Positions 37,701-44,950 of a stretch of 44,950 nucleotides of DNA are shown here, one piece after another. The notes beneath the pieces were generated by a model, which was not told the DNA's origin, did not search any database, and saw nothing but the letters and a program-made list of their open reading frames with translations. The first letter of the stretch is position 1. The number at the start of each line of letters is the position of its first letter. The translations under genes and the position numbers were made by a program. This DNA is from Ruminococcus sp. (GTDB lineage Bacteria; Bacillota; Clostridia; Oscillospirales; Acutalibacteraceae), in assembly GCA_022768065.1 (NCBI GenBank), contig JALELS010000008.1, forward strand, positions 1 through 44,950. The letters are read 5' to 3'.

Positions 37701-40178
37701 ATGAAGCATAAGGAAATCGTGGAAAAAATGAGCCTCGAGCAAAAGGCAGCTTTTGTCTCCGGCTATGACTACTGGCATCTTGAGGAAGCTCCCGAACTCG
37801 GTCTCCCGAAGATAATGATTACCGACGGCCCTCACGGTCTTCGCAAGGCAAATCCGGACAAAAAGAGTTCAACAGGCGGTATAGGCCTCGGCAACTCGGT
37901 TCCGTCAACCTGCTTCCCGCCCGCGGCTACGTCATCCTGCTCTTGGGATCCGGAGCTTTTAAAACAGGAAGGCGAGGCAATGGGTGAAGAGTGCCTTAAA
38001 GAAAAGGTATCTACCATATTGGGACCCGGCACAAACATTAAGCGCGCTCCCGTAGGCGGCAGAAACTTCGAGTATTTTTCGGAGGATCCGCTCCTTGCAG
38101 GCGAATGTGCCGCAGCCGTTATAAACGGCGTTCAGTCAAAGGGCGTAGGTACTTCTCTCAAGCATTTCGCGGCTAACTCTCAGGAGGCTTTCCGTATGGT
38201 AGTCAACGAGGTAGTCGATGAGAGAACTCTTCGCGAGACTTATCTCACCGCATTTGAAATAGCCGTTAAAAAGGCTCAGCCCTGGACGGTTATGAATTCA
38301 TATAACAGAATCAACGGCGTTTACGCTTCCGAAAACGAGTGGCTTCAGGAAGAGGTGCTCAGAAAAGAATGGGGCTTTGAGGGTCTTATCGTAACCGACT
38401 GGGGCGCTTCTGTTGACAGAGTTCCCGGACTTAAAGCAGGCACAGACCTTGAAATGCCTTGCTCGGGCGACCTTAACAAAAACAGAATCATAGCCGCCGT
38501 TAAAGACGGTACTCTTGATGAAAAGATACTTGACGAGAGAGTTGACAAGGTAGTTGATCTCATAGTTAAATCTAAGCCTGCTCTCGAAAAGACGTATACA
38601 TATGATGTAGACGCTCATCACGCCATTGCTCAGAAGATAGCCGAGGGCTCAATGCAGCTGCTCAAAAACGACGACGGCATACTTCCCTTAAAGGCGGGTC
38701 AAAAAGTTGCCGTTATCGGCGAAATGGCAAAGGCACCGCGTTTCCAGGGCGCAGGTTCTTCCGTAATCAATCCCACAAAGCTTTCAAACGCTTTTGACGA
38801 GCTTCAGAAGCTCGGCGTAGACGTTTCTTACGCTCAAGGATATTATAAGAGCGCTCCCACCAAAAAGGATAAGGACAGAAAGACAAACGAGGAACTTTTG
38901 GTCGAGGCTAAAGAGGCTGCGGCTAAGGCTGATGTAGCGGTTGTATTTGTAGGCCTTACCGAAGAATTTGAGGGCGAGGGCTACGACAGAGAGGGCATTG
39001 AAATTCCGGCAGAGCACAACGACCTCGTTGCGGCGGTTGCCGAAACAAACCCCAACACCGTTGTTGTAATCGCAGGCGGCTCTGTAATTCTTATGCCGTG
39101 GCTTAAAAAGGTAAAGGGCCTTCTCAATTCGGGACTCGGCGGTCAGGCAGGCGGCATTGCCGTTGCAAATATCCTTACAGGTAAAGTCAATCCCTCGGGT
39201 AAGACGAGCGAGACTTATCCGCGCGCATTTGAGGACAACCCGACTTACGACAACTTCCCCGGCGGACCTGTTACCTCAGAGCACAGAGAATCGGTTTACA
39301 TCGGTTACAGATATTACGACGCTGCCGATATTGACGTTGAATTCCCGTTCGGCTACGGACTCTCATACACAACCTTTGAGTACAGCGACCTCAAGCTTTC
39401 GAGCGATAATATTAAAGATACCGATACTGTTACGGTTTCATTCAAGATAAAGAATACCGGCAGTGTAGACGGCGCAGAAATTGCCGAGGTTTACGTTGCC
39501 GATAAGGAATCCACAATTTTCCGCCCGAAGAAAGAGCTTCGCGGATTTAAAAAGGTATTCCTTAAAGCAGGCGAGGAGAAAGAGGTTTCCGTTGAGCTTT
39601 CCAAGAGAGCGTTCGCGTTCTACAACGTTGAGCTCGGCGACTGGATGGTTGAAACCGGTGAATTTGATATACTCGTAGGCGCTTCAAGCCGCGATATCAA
39701 GCTTACGGCTTCCATGACCGTTGAATCCACCGTTTCCGCTCCTATTCCGGATTACAGAAAGACAGCTCCGAATTACTACAACAATGTTGCAAATATCACA
39801 CGTGAGGATTTTGCGGCTGTTTACGGAGAGCTTCCGAATCCCGAAATAGATAAGAGCAAAAAGATTGACCTCTACTGCTGCCTTAATGACGCACGCCACA
39901 CCAAGTGGGGCGGCAAGCTTTGCAGACTTATTGAAAAGATAATGTCCGGTATGGGCTCCGACGCTAACGGCGACGGCAAGATGCTCGCAGCTATGGCAAC
40001 TCAGATACCCGTTCGTAACTTCATTTCAATGAGTATGGGCGCGTTCTCACCGAAACAGGCAGAGGGACTTCTCAAAATGCTCAACGACGACGAGTCGAGC
40101 TTTGTAGGCTTCAATACGATTTTCTGGAGACTCGGCGGAACTCTCGCGAGACTTCCGAAGCTTCTCAAATCTATCTGA
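37701..40178 (+). CDS. GH3 beta-glucosidase family protein with extra C-terminal region
   Basis: The 825-residue protein has the GH3 barrel (about 1-310: ITDGPHGLRK, LGPGTNIKRAPVGGRNFEY, SLKHFAANSQE, nucleophile Asp233 in LIVTDWGAS), the sandwich domain (about 320-560: GEGYDREGIEIP, AGGSVILMPW, NPSGKTSETYPR, FPFGYGLSYTTF) and a fibronectin-III-like domain (about 570-670). About 110 residues more (about 700-825) follow, which I cannot assign. There is no signal peptide, so it is probably cytoplasmic and hydrolyses beta-glucosides or related sugars from the non-reducing end. GGAGG lies about 6 nt upstream. It has a strong terminator and no sugar-transport genes beside it. Confidence 0.92.
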   Translation: MKHKEIVEKMSLEQKAAFVSGYDYWHLEEAPELGLPKIMITDGPHGLRKANPDKKSSTGGIGLGNSVPSTCFPPAATSSCSWDPELLKQEGEAMGEECLKEKVSTILGPGTNIKRAPVGGRNFEYFSEDPLLAGECAAAVINGVQSKGVGTSLKHFAANSQEAFRMVVNEVVDERTLRETYLTAFEIAVKKAQPWTVMNSYNRINGVYASENEWLQEEVLRKEWGFEGLIVTDWGASVDRVPGLKAGTDLEMPCSGDLNKNRIIAAVKDGTLDEKILDERVDKVVDLIVKSKPALEKTYTYDVDAHHAIAQKIAEGSMQLLKNDDGILPLKAGQKVAVIGEMAKAPRFQGAGSSVINPTKLSNAFDELQKLGVDVSYAQGYYKSAPTKKDKDRKTNEELLVEAKEAAAKADVAVVFVGLTEEFEGEGYDREGIEIPAEHNDLVAAVAETNPNTVVVIAGGSVILMPWLKKVKGLLNSGLGGQAGGIAVANILTGKVNPSGKTSETYPRAFEDNPTYDNFPGGPVTSEHRESVYIGYRYYDAADIDVEFPFGYGLSYTTFEYSDLKLSSDNIKDTDTVTVSFKIKNTGSVDGAEIAEVYVADKESTIFRPKKELRGFKKVFLKAGEEKEVSVELSKRAFAFYNVELGDWMVETGEFDILVGASSRDIKLTASMTVESTVSAPIPDYRKTAPNYYNNVANITREDFAAVYGELPNPEIDKSKKIDLYCCLNDARHTKWGGKLCRLIEKIMSGMGSDANGDGKMLAAMATQIPVRNFISMSMGAFSPKQAEGLLKMLNDDESSFVGFNTIFWRLGGTLARLPKLLKSI

Positions 40179-40203
40179 TGCGATAGCTAAACAAAATAAA
40201 AAC

Positions 40204-40238
40204 GGAGCTGTAAACCTTAGGTTTGCGGCTCCTTTTTT
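40204..40238 (+). terminator. Terminator after the GH3 gene
   Basis: GGAGCTGTAAACC pairs with GGTTTGCGGCTCC (two G-T pairs) and is followed by six T. Confidence 0.88.
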
Positions 40239-40285
40239 GTTGACCGAGAAATTTTTTACGGCTCTTATCCCTCCCGAAAGGACGT

Positions 40286-40334
40286 AAAAAAAGCGAGCCT
40301 TTATTTTGCGTTACGGCAAATTAAAGACCCGCTT
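40286..40334 (-). terminator. Terminator of the D,D-carboxypeptidase gene
   Basis: On the minus strand AAGCGGGTCTTTA pairs with TAAAGGCTCGCTT (13 bp with G-T pairs) and runs into seven T. Confidence 0.85.
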
Positions 40335-40353
40335 AAAACAAAGCTTTTGATAT

Positions 40354-41703
40354 TTACTTTATATTTCTGAAGTTCTTTATGACCTTGGTTTTTCTTCTGC
40401 GCTTTTTGTTTTGATTGCGGCGTATAACCGAGAAAATGTATATTCCGAGAATGATTACAGCCAAAATGAATATCACGCGGAAAACAACAGAGGTGAACAC
40501 AACCTTTATGCCGTGCAAAACCCATTTGAAAGGATTTACCTTTATGTCCTCTGCGGCTACGAGGTTAACCGTGGCTATTTCCTGTTCGGCATACATTATG
40601 CGCGCCTTGCCTATGACCTCGCCCTTTTTTACGGGTGCGTTTACGGTCGTCGGGGTTTCCTCGGGGATAACCTCAAGCATAACGCTTGTGGAATCGGTGC
40701 CCGTGGGAACAAGTGCCGTGACTTCCTTTTCGGGAATGAGTCTTACGTGATCCACGCTCCACGAGAGCTTTACGTCTATCACCGTGGCTATTTGCGACGG
40801 GTCGGCAATCTTGGTGAGCTTCAGGTTGTCAAACGCCCACTTGAACATCTTTTTACATTCGAGGAAGGCGCAGTTGTCGGGGTTCCCGTCGCCGTTAACG
40901 TCCTGCTTCGGAGCGTTCATTATTATGCCGAGGTAGTTGTAGCCGTCCTTGCTCGCCTTGGAAATTACGCAGTGACCCGCTTTTGAGGTCGTGCCTGTTT
41001 TTATTCCCTGAGCATAAGGATAGTAATATGTCTTAAAGTTCGGATTTATCATCCAGTTTGTGGAGAGAAGATTTCTCTCGCCGCTTTTGTTCGTCGCGGG
41101 AAGAGTGTAGGTTACGGTATTTACAATTTCCGTGAATATCGGTAAAGTCAGCGCGTGCTCCGTTATTTTGGCAAGGTCCCTCGCCGTGGTGTAGTGCCCG
41201 TCCGCGTCAAGGCCGTGCGGATTCATAAAGTGAGTGTTTTCGCATCCGAGCTTTGATGCTAAGTCGTTCATCATACCTACAAATGCGTTAACATCTCCGC
41301 CGCCGATATAGTCCGCAAGCACAACCGCCGCCTCGTTGGCGCTTTTTACGAGCATACAGTATAAAAGATTTTTAACCGAAATTTCTTCGCCGGCTTTAAG
41401 CCCCGCCGTAGAACTGTCCGTTCCCTTGAGGGAGTCCATGGAGGATTGCTTTATGGTAATTACGGTGTCGAGGTCGGCGCAGTTTTCTATGGTCAATATC
41501 GCCGTGACTATTTTTGTCAGCGAAGCGGGTGCCGCTCTCTTGTCGGCGTTTTTATCAAAGATAACCGTTCCGTCGTCAAGGCTTACAAGAAACGCTATAT
41601 CCGCACTTGTGTCGAGCGAAGAATTATATGACGCACTCGACGGTAAAACGAGTGAACAGATAAGTATAACGACGGTTAGCATTATTGATGCGACACGTTT
41701 CAA
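40354..41703 (-). CDS. D-alanyl-D-alanine carboxypeptidase (PBP5/DacF type, S11)
   Basis: The 449-residue protein begins with a signal peptide (about 1-24) and carries the three penicillin-binding motifs: SLTK (Ser61), SAN in VKSANEAA and KTGTTSKAG (about 235). A beta-rich domain follows (about 290-385), then a C-terminal membrane helix (about 408-432) and a very basic tail. It trims the terminal D-alanine from peptidoglycan stem peptides outside the membrane. The start is a TTG at 41703: AAGGGGGA lies 8 nt upstream, while the next ATG is seven codons in and lacks a ribosome site. True membrane anchoring by a helix rather than the usual amphipathic tail is a little unusual. Confidence 0.93.
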   Translation of the reverse strand: MKRVASIMLTVVILICSLVLPSSASYNSSLDTSADIAFLVSLDDGTVIFDKNADKRAAPASLTKIVTAILTIENCADLDTVITIKQSSMDSLKGTDSSTAGLKAGEEISVKNLLYCMLVKSANEAAVVLADYIGGGDVNAFVGMMNDLASKLGCENTHFMNPHGLDADGHYTTARDLAKITEHALTLPIFTEIVNTVTYTLPATNKSGERNLLSTNWMINPNFKTYYYPYAQGIKTGTTSKAGHCVISKASKDGYNYLGIIMNAPKQDVNGDGNPDNCAFLECKKMFKWAFDNLKLTKIADPSQIATVIDVKLSWSVDHVRLIPEKEVTALVPTGTDSTSVMLEVIPEETPTTVNAPVKKGEVIGKARIMYAEQEIATVNLVAAEDIKVNPFKWVLHGIKVVFTSVVFRVIFILAVIILGIYIFSVIRRNQNKKRRRKTKVIKNFRNIK

Positions 41704-41816
41704 TTACAAAATCCCCCTTGAAAAGAAATCGGAAAAAGTGTATCATAGTTATTATAAGTAGTATAGCAAAATACGCTCTGAAATTCAATTACAATTGTAT
41801 TAAGGATGTGAAAATC

Positions 41817-42506
41817 TTGATATATATTACCGGCGATACACACGGCGAAGTCGAAAGGCTTGCCCCGTCAAAGCTCCGCGCCCTTAAAGAGGGCGATACG
41901 CTTATAGTTTGCGGAGATTTCGGTTTTATATGGGACGGGTCAAAAAAAGAACAGAAAATACTGAAACAGCTCGGCAAGAGAAAGTACAATATCTGCTTTA
42001 TCGACGGTACTCACGAGAACTTTTCACTTTTAAACGGCTACGGCGTCCGCGAGTGGAACGGCGGCAAGGTACATAAAATTTACGATAATCTTTACCATCT
42101 TATGCGCGGCCAGGTTTACAATATTGACGGCAAAAGCGTGTTTACAATGGGCGGCGGCGAAAGCCCCGACATTGATATACGTTCGGAAAACGACGGTTGG
42201 TCGCGTGACGAAATCCCCACGCAGGATGAACTTTTAGAGGGTGCCAAAAACCTTGAAAAGCATGATTTTGCCGTGGATATAGTCGTAACTCATGAGCCGC
42301 CTATGCGAATTAAGGGCTTTTTGCAGCTCAAGGACTACGATATGCTGCGCGTTACCGCTCTTAATGCGTATTTTGAGGAGCTGTCCGATTCGTGTAAATT
42401 TTCAAAATGGTTCTTCGGCAGTATGCACGTGGATAAATATATATCGGGTACTCATATAGCCGTGTTTAAAAACATAGTAAATGCCGAGACCGGAGAAAAG
42501 GTTTAA
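41817..42506 (+). CDS. Calcineurin-like metallophosphoesterase
   Basis: The 229-residue protein shows the metal-binding motifs of the superfamily: ITGDTHGE, VCGDFGFIW, FIDGTHENF and VVTHEPPM, then FGSMHVD. It binds two metal ions and hydrolyses phosphoesters in the cytoplasm; the substrate is unknown. I start at the TTG at 41817, ten bases after AAGGA; a GTG three codons earlier is possible but sits against the ribosome site. The open frame extends 130 bp further upstream, but there it overlaps the start of the divergent carboxypeptidase gene and lacks a ribosome site. The DHHW gene follows 26 bp later. Confidence 0.85.
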   Translation: MIYITGDTHGEVERLAPSKLRALKEGDTLIVCGDFGFIWDGSKKEQKILKQLGKRKYNICFIDGTHENFSLLNGYGVREWNGGKVHKIYDNLYHLMRGQVYNIDGKSVFTMGGGESPDIDIRSENDGWSRDEIPTQDELLEGAKNLEKHDFAVDIVVTHEPPMRIKGFLQLKDYDMLRVTALNAYFEELSDSCKFSKWFFGSMHVDKYISGTHIAVFKNIVNAETGEKV

Positions 42507-42532
42507 TTTTTCGGAGGAAGAAGTAAGACCGA

Positions 42533-43663
42533 ATGAAAGAACTTACCAAACGTAAAAAAATAATCGGTACAATAGAAACGGTGCTGGCGGCGGCTGTTAT
42601 AATAATCGCGGTCGTTACGGCGCCGAAGCTCTCTGCCCAAAAGGAGGAGAAAACCTCCGCAGCGGCGAGCGAGACCGCGGCAGCTACACAGGCGGTCACT
42701 AAAACCGAGCAGGAAAAAACCGAGCCTACCACCTCATCTGTCGGAATCGGCGTTCAGCCGATAGGCGAGTATTCTCTTAACGGATATATAGTCGTTACGG
42801 GCGACGCCGCAATGGAGATGTATTCCATAGCGAGCACGAAGCTCAAGGAATATGCCGCCTCCGCAAATAATCTTGCGTCTAAAATCCCGTCATCAAAGGT
42901 ATATGTGATGCTTGCTCCCACGCGTATGGAGTTTTACGGTCCGGAGGAATACAGAACCGGCAGTCATTCTCAGCAGATGGGCATTTCCACAGCATATTTG
43001 GCTCTCAATCCCGAGGTTACCGGTGTTGACGCATACAGCGAGATAGCGCGCCACACCGATGAATACGAATATTTCCGCACCGACCACCATTGGACGGCAC
43101 GCGGAGCTTACTACGCCTACAAGGCGTTTTGCGAGTCGGCGGGGCTTACCTGCACACCGCTTGACAGCTTCCAAAGCGGCAAGCTTGACGACTTTGTCGG
43201 CAGTATGTACCGCTACACTCAGAGTGAAAACCTCAAGAAAAACCCCGACTATGTCGAGTATTTTCTCCCACGCTACGATGTAAGTGCCGAGTCGTTTTCC
43301 ACTGCTGATATGACCGACGGAAAGCCGCTGCGCGTTATATCGACCAATATTACCGATGAGTCAAGCAAATATCTTGCGTTTATTCAGGGCGATAAGCCGC
43401 TTATAAAAATGGTGTCGTCCTGCGGCAGCGGCAAAAAGGTGCTTTTGATAAAGGAATCATACGGCAATGCATTGGCGCCGTTTTTGCTTGATACTTTCAG
43501 CGAGGTCTATGTTCTTGACCCGAGGCAGGAGAGCATACAAAGCATGAATATACCGTCGTTTGTAGAGAATAACGGTATAGATACGGTGCTTTTCTGCAAC
43601 TATACCATGGTGCCGTCCAATTCAAAATATATGAACGCGCTCAACGCAATGATAGGCGCTTAA
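42533..43663 (+). CDS. DHHW-family (SGNH/AlgX-like) anchored protein
   Basis: The 376-residue protein has a membrane helix (about 9-30), an Ala/Thr/Glu-rich linker (about 35-70) and an outer domain. The domain has the signature YFRTDHHWTARGAYYAY (Asp184, His185, His186, Trp187) and LLIKESYGNALAPFL (Ser near 304), as in DHHW proteins and their AlgX/DltD relatives. AlgX-type proteins handle acetyl groups on exopolysaccharide outside the cell, and Gram-positive DHHW proteins often lie beside an MBOAT acyltransferase. No MBOAT gene is present here. CGGAGGAAG precedes the ATG. Confidence 0.8.
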   Translation: MKELTKRKKIIGTIETVLAAAVIIIAVVTAPKLSAQKEEKTSAAASETAAATQAVTKTEQEKTEPTTSSVGIGVQPIGEYSLNGYIVVTGDAAMEMYSIASTKLKEYAASANNLASKIPSSKVYVMLAPTRMEFYGPEEYRTGSHSQQMGISTAYLALNPEVTGVDAYSEIARHTDEYEYFRTDHHWTARGAYYAYKAFCESAGLTCTPLDSFQSGKLDDFVGSMYRYTQSENLKKNPDYVEYFLPRYDVSAESFSTADMTDGKPLRVISTNITDESSKYLAFIQGDKPLIKMVSSCGSGKKVLLIKESYGNALAPFLLDTFSEVYVLDPRQESIQSMNIPSFVENNGIDTVLFCNYTMVPSNSKYMNALNAMIGA

Positions 43664-43672
43664 AAATTTTTA

Positions 43673-43701
43673 ATGACAAAGCGTCTGTCTTATGATACAA
43701 T
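43673..43701 (+). promoter_or_regulatory. Promoter of the last complete gene
   Basis: ATGACA at 43673-43678, 17 bp, TACAAT at 43696-43701. The ATG at 43673 is thus part of the -35 box and not a start codon. Confidence 0.6.
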
Positions 43702-43732
43702 TAACTATATAAATTTTAGGCAGGTATATAAA

Positions 43733-44629
43733 ATGATGGAATTGAATGAGGCTGTCTCCGTTCTTATTAAAGGGCTGGAAGGCGCTGTTACCGAGGCGGG
43801 CTTTACGCTTGTCCGTCCCGAAAACATTGATAAAGATGCTCTCCCGATAACCGTCGATAAGGAAACGGGCAAAACGTTTATCGACTATAACGGCGAGAGC
43901 GGCAAAATCAGACTTCAGATAGACGGCGTTAAATTAAGCCTTCTCTTTTCTGAGGACGACGGGGATTATAAGAGCGCGTCGGAAAACTATTTCGACCCGA
44001 AAGATTCCGATGAGCGCGATATTAAATCGCTCTGCAACGAGCTTAACGAAACAATTTTGCAGAAGTACGGCAAAAACAGAACCGCCGGCGGCAAGGCAAA
44101 GAAAATACCCGTTCCGGTTTCAAAAACCGCCGTTAAAAACGGTACTTCGTCTTATGACGGCAACACTCTTGCGAACCGTCTTTCCGCGCTGTACCCCGAC
44201 CTTAAACCGTATTACAAAGAAAATTTTGAAGAGTACGGCGAGTTCCTGCCCGATACTTTCTTTACCGAGCACGCAAATTCATACATTATGAATACAATCC
44301 GCCTCGGCATAAAGCAGGATATGACCAAGCTTTTCAGAATTCTTAACGACATCTACGAAAACGGCACAAATGACACACAGAGCCTTGTTGCCGTAACCAT
44401 ACTCGGCGAGATGAATAACGACCCGGTTATGCTTGAGAATGCGAGCGCATATATGTGCGACGATTTGAAACAGACCGTTATTCTCATAAATAAGTTCTTG
44501 GCTTCCGGCAGCAGCAAAAAGCTTCGCGAAAAGCTTAAAAATCCACCCCCTTACAAGCCCAAAAAGAAAAAGAGCGGCGGACTTATGTCGCAGCTTATGG
44601 GCGCAGGCAGTCAGATGCCGCAGCAGTAG
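43733..44629 (+). CDS. Protein of unknown function
   Basis: The 298-residue soluble protein starts at the ATG at 43733, with GGCAGG about 8 nt upstream and a promoter just before it. It has an N-terminal alpha/beta part (about 1-115: VLIKGLEGAVTEAGFTLVRPE, TFIDYNGESGKIRLQIDGVKLSLLF), a Lys-rich linker (about 115-145), a helical part (about 150-270: ANRLSALYPDLKPYYKENFEEYG, ILNDIYENGTND) and a basic tail ending in Gly, Met and Gln. I know no family with this combination. The first part, which deals with the protein's own fold, recalls small sequence-divergent domains seen in clostridial proteins, but I will not name one. Confidence 0.75.
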   Translation: MMELNEAVSVLIKGLEGAVTEAGFTLVRPENIDKDALPITVDKETGKTFIDYNGESGKIRLQIDGVKLSLLFSEDDGDYKSASENYFDPKDSDERDIKSLCNELNETILQKYGKNRTAGGKAKKIPVPVSKTAVKNGTSSYDGNTLANRLSALYPDLKPYYKENFEEYGEFLPDTFFTEHANSYIMNTIRLGIKQDMTKLFRILNDIYENGTNDTQSLVAVTILGEMNNDPVMLENASAYMCDDLKQTVILINKFLASGSSKKLREKLKNPPPYKPKKKKSGGLMSQLMGAGSQMPQQ

Positions 44630-44670
44630 TAATCGCAGCTTAAATTTAATCAAACAAAAAAGGCACTCTT

Positions 44671-44866
44671 GGAAGAACCTTCGTAAAGAAGGTTCTTCCA
44701 ATTAAATTAATCCTTGCGGATTAGTGAAATATTCTTTCAGAATATGAAATTGCTTAGCAATGAAATACGCCTACGGCGTGATAAGGATTAATTTTATTTC
44801 ATATCGAGCAAAGCGAGATATTTCATAATTTGGTTTAGCAAATTATTTTATATTGCATAGCAATAT
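44671..44866. repeat. Array of short hairpins with inverted linkers
   Basis: A 29-nt hairpin (44671-44699, 11-bp stem) is followed by at least seven short hairpins: TAATCC/GGATTA (44708), ATATTC/GAATAT (44729), ATTGC/GCAAT (44749), ACGCC/GGCGT (44767), ATATC/GATAT (44801), ATAATTTG/CAAATTAT (44825) and ATATTGC/GCAATAT (44850). The left hairpins are joined by GAAAT, the right ones by ATTTC, its reverse complement. A perfect 12-bp inverted repeat (44704-44715 with 44783-44794) closes the left group. There is no coding potential. Confidence 0.75.
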
Positions 44867-44903
44867 TTCATTTTATATGTTAAAATGCTTATGAGGCGAT
44901 ATT

Positions 44904-44950
44904 GTGAAAGAAAACAAACTTATTGATTTATCAATGGATTTTTCTGTTAC
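44904..44950 (+). CDS. 5' end of a probable four-helix-bundle (S23/IVP-like) protein (partial)
   Basis: A GTG start with GAGGCG 7 nt upstream opens a frame that continues past the window edge: 15 complete codons, beginning MKENKLIDLSMDFSV when translated. Many small four-helix-bundle proteins related to the 23S rRNA intervening-sequence protein start with a very similar MKEN..I..KS..FA pattern. Only the first residues are visible, so the assignment is tentative. The hairpin array lies directly upstream. Confidence 0.4.
   Translation, partial: MKENKLIDLSMDFSV

Noticed and set aside
41685-41816. Upstream extension of the metallophosphoesterase
   Set aside because: It overlaps the divergent carboxypeptidase start, lacks a ribosome site, and family homology begins at ITGDTHGE right after the chosen TTG.
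44704-44866. Hairpin array as an integron attC or CRISPR-like array
   Set aside because: The constant part is only a 5-nt linker whose orientation flips; stems are the variable part and no integrase or cas gene is visible.

Overview
The window looks like chromosomal DNA of a Gram-positive, probably gut-associated member of the Clostridia (Oscillospiraceae-like; inferred). The grounds are near-balanced base composition, strong AGGAGG-type ribosome sites with frequent TTG and GTG starts, spaced TTGACA/TATAAT promoters, a MecA-like adaptor, a yybP-ykoY manganese riboswitch, TCS genes of the VanR/VanS type, and intergenic palindromes built on CTCCCTT-AAGGGAG that I recall as common in this group. 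Nothing looks like a prophage or a complete conjugative element, and there is no CRISPR array. Most genes are housekeeping, with accessory islands between them.

Region by region. 1-1190: the tail of an unknown gene, then pnuC behind an attenuator-like leader. 1191-5240: a repeat-rich zone with three full copies of a 147-bp palindromic element and fragments. It holds a VanY-like membrane protein that has lost catalytic residues, and malQ. 5397-5841: tRNA-Gly(CCC) and, on the other strand, tRNA-Arg(CCT). 6036-11680: ahcY (minus), a DUF4474-type lipoprotein, a YfbR-like nucleotidase, a membrane-spanning M28 peptidase and an unknown lipoprotein. 11817-12036: a promoter with Spo0A-box-like heptamers driving a probable small RNA. 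12073-17326: a histidine phosphatase, an XRE regulator beside a perfect palindrome, and a tightly packed RNA-modification operon (beta-CASP nuclease, TrmN6, RsmI, small membrane protein). 17500-20402: a P-type ATPase under a manganese riboswitch. 20418-24363: a four-gene operon of RnfD-, RnfE- and RnfA-like membrane proteins plus a glycoside-hydrolase-like membrane-anchored protein. 24450-28698: mecA-like, rpe and proB-proA with an unknown anchored protein. 28740-32151: an OmpR-type regulator and a large sensor kinase. 32347-37031: an HPr-kinase-like/PqqD-like/S26-peptidase-like/ABC-exporter cluster followed by a Wzz-tyrosine kinase fusion. 37266-44629: Dabb protein, GH3 beta-glucosidase, penicillin-binding carboxypeptidase, metallophosphoesterase, DHHW protein and an unknown. 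44671-44950: an array of short hairpins in front of the first codons of a probable four-helix-bundle protein.

The strongest candidates for something undescribed are two. First, the Rnf-like D-E-A operon: all four cysteines that bind the iron-sulfur cluster in RnfA/RnfE are replaced (Ser29, Thr116, Ala30, Ser113), the FMN-acceptor Thr of RnfD is not visible, and RnfB, RnfC and RnfG genes are absent, so it may be a non-redox relative. Second, the kinase/PqqD/peptidase/exporter cluster: it resembles a peptide-modification and export locus but has no recognisable precursor or maturase.
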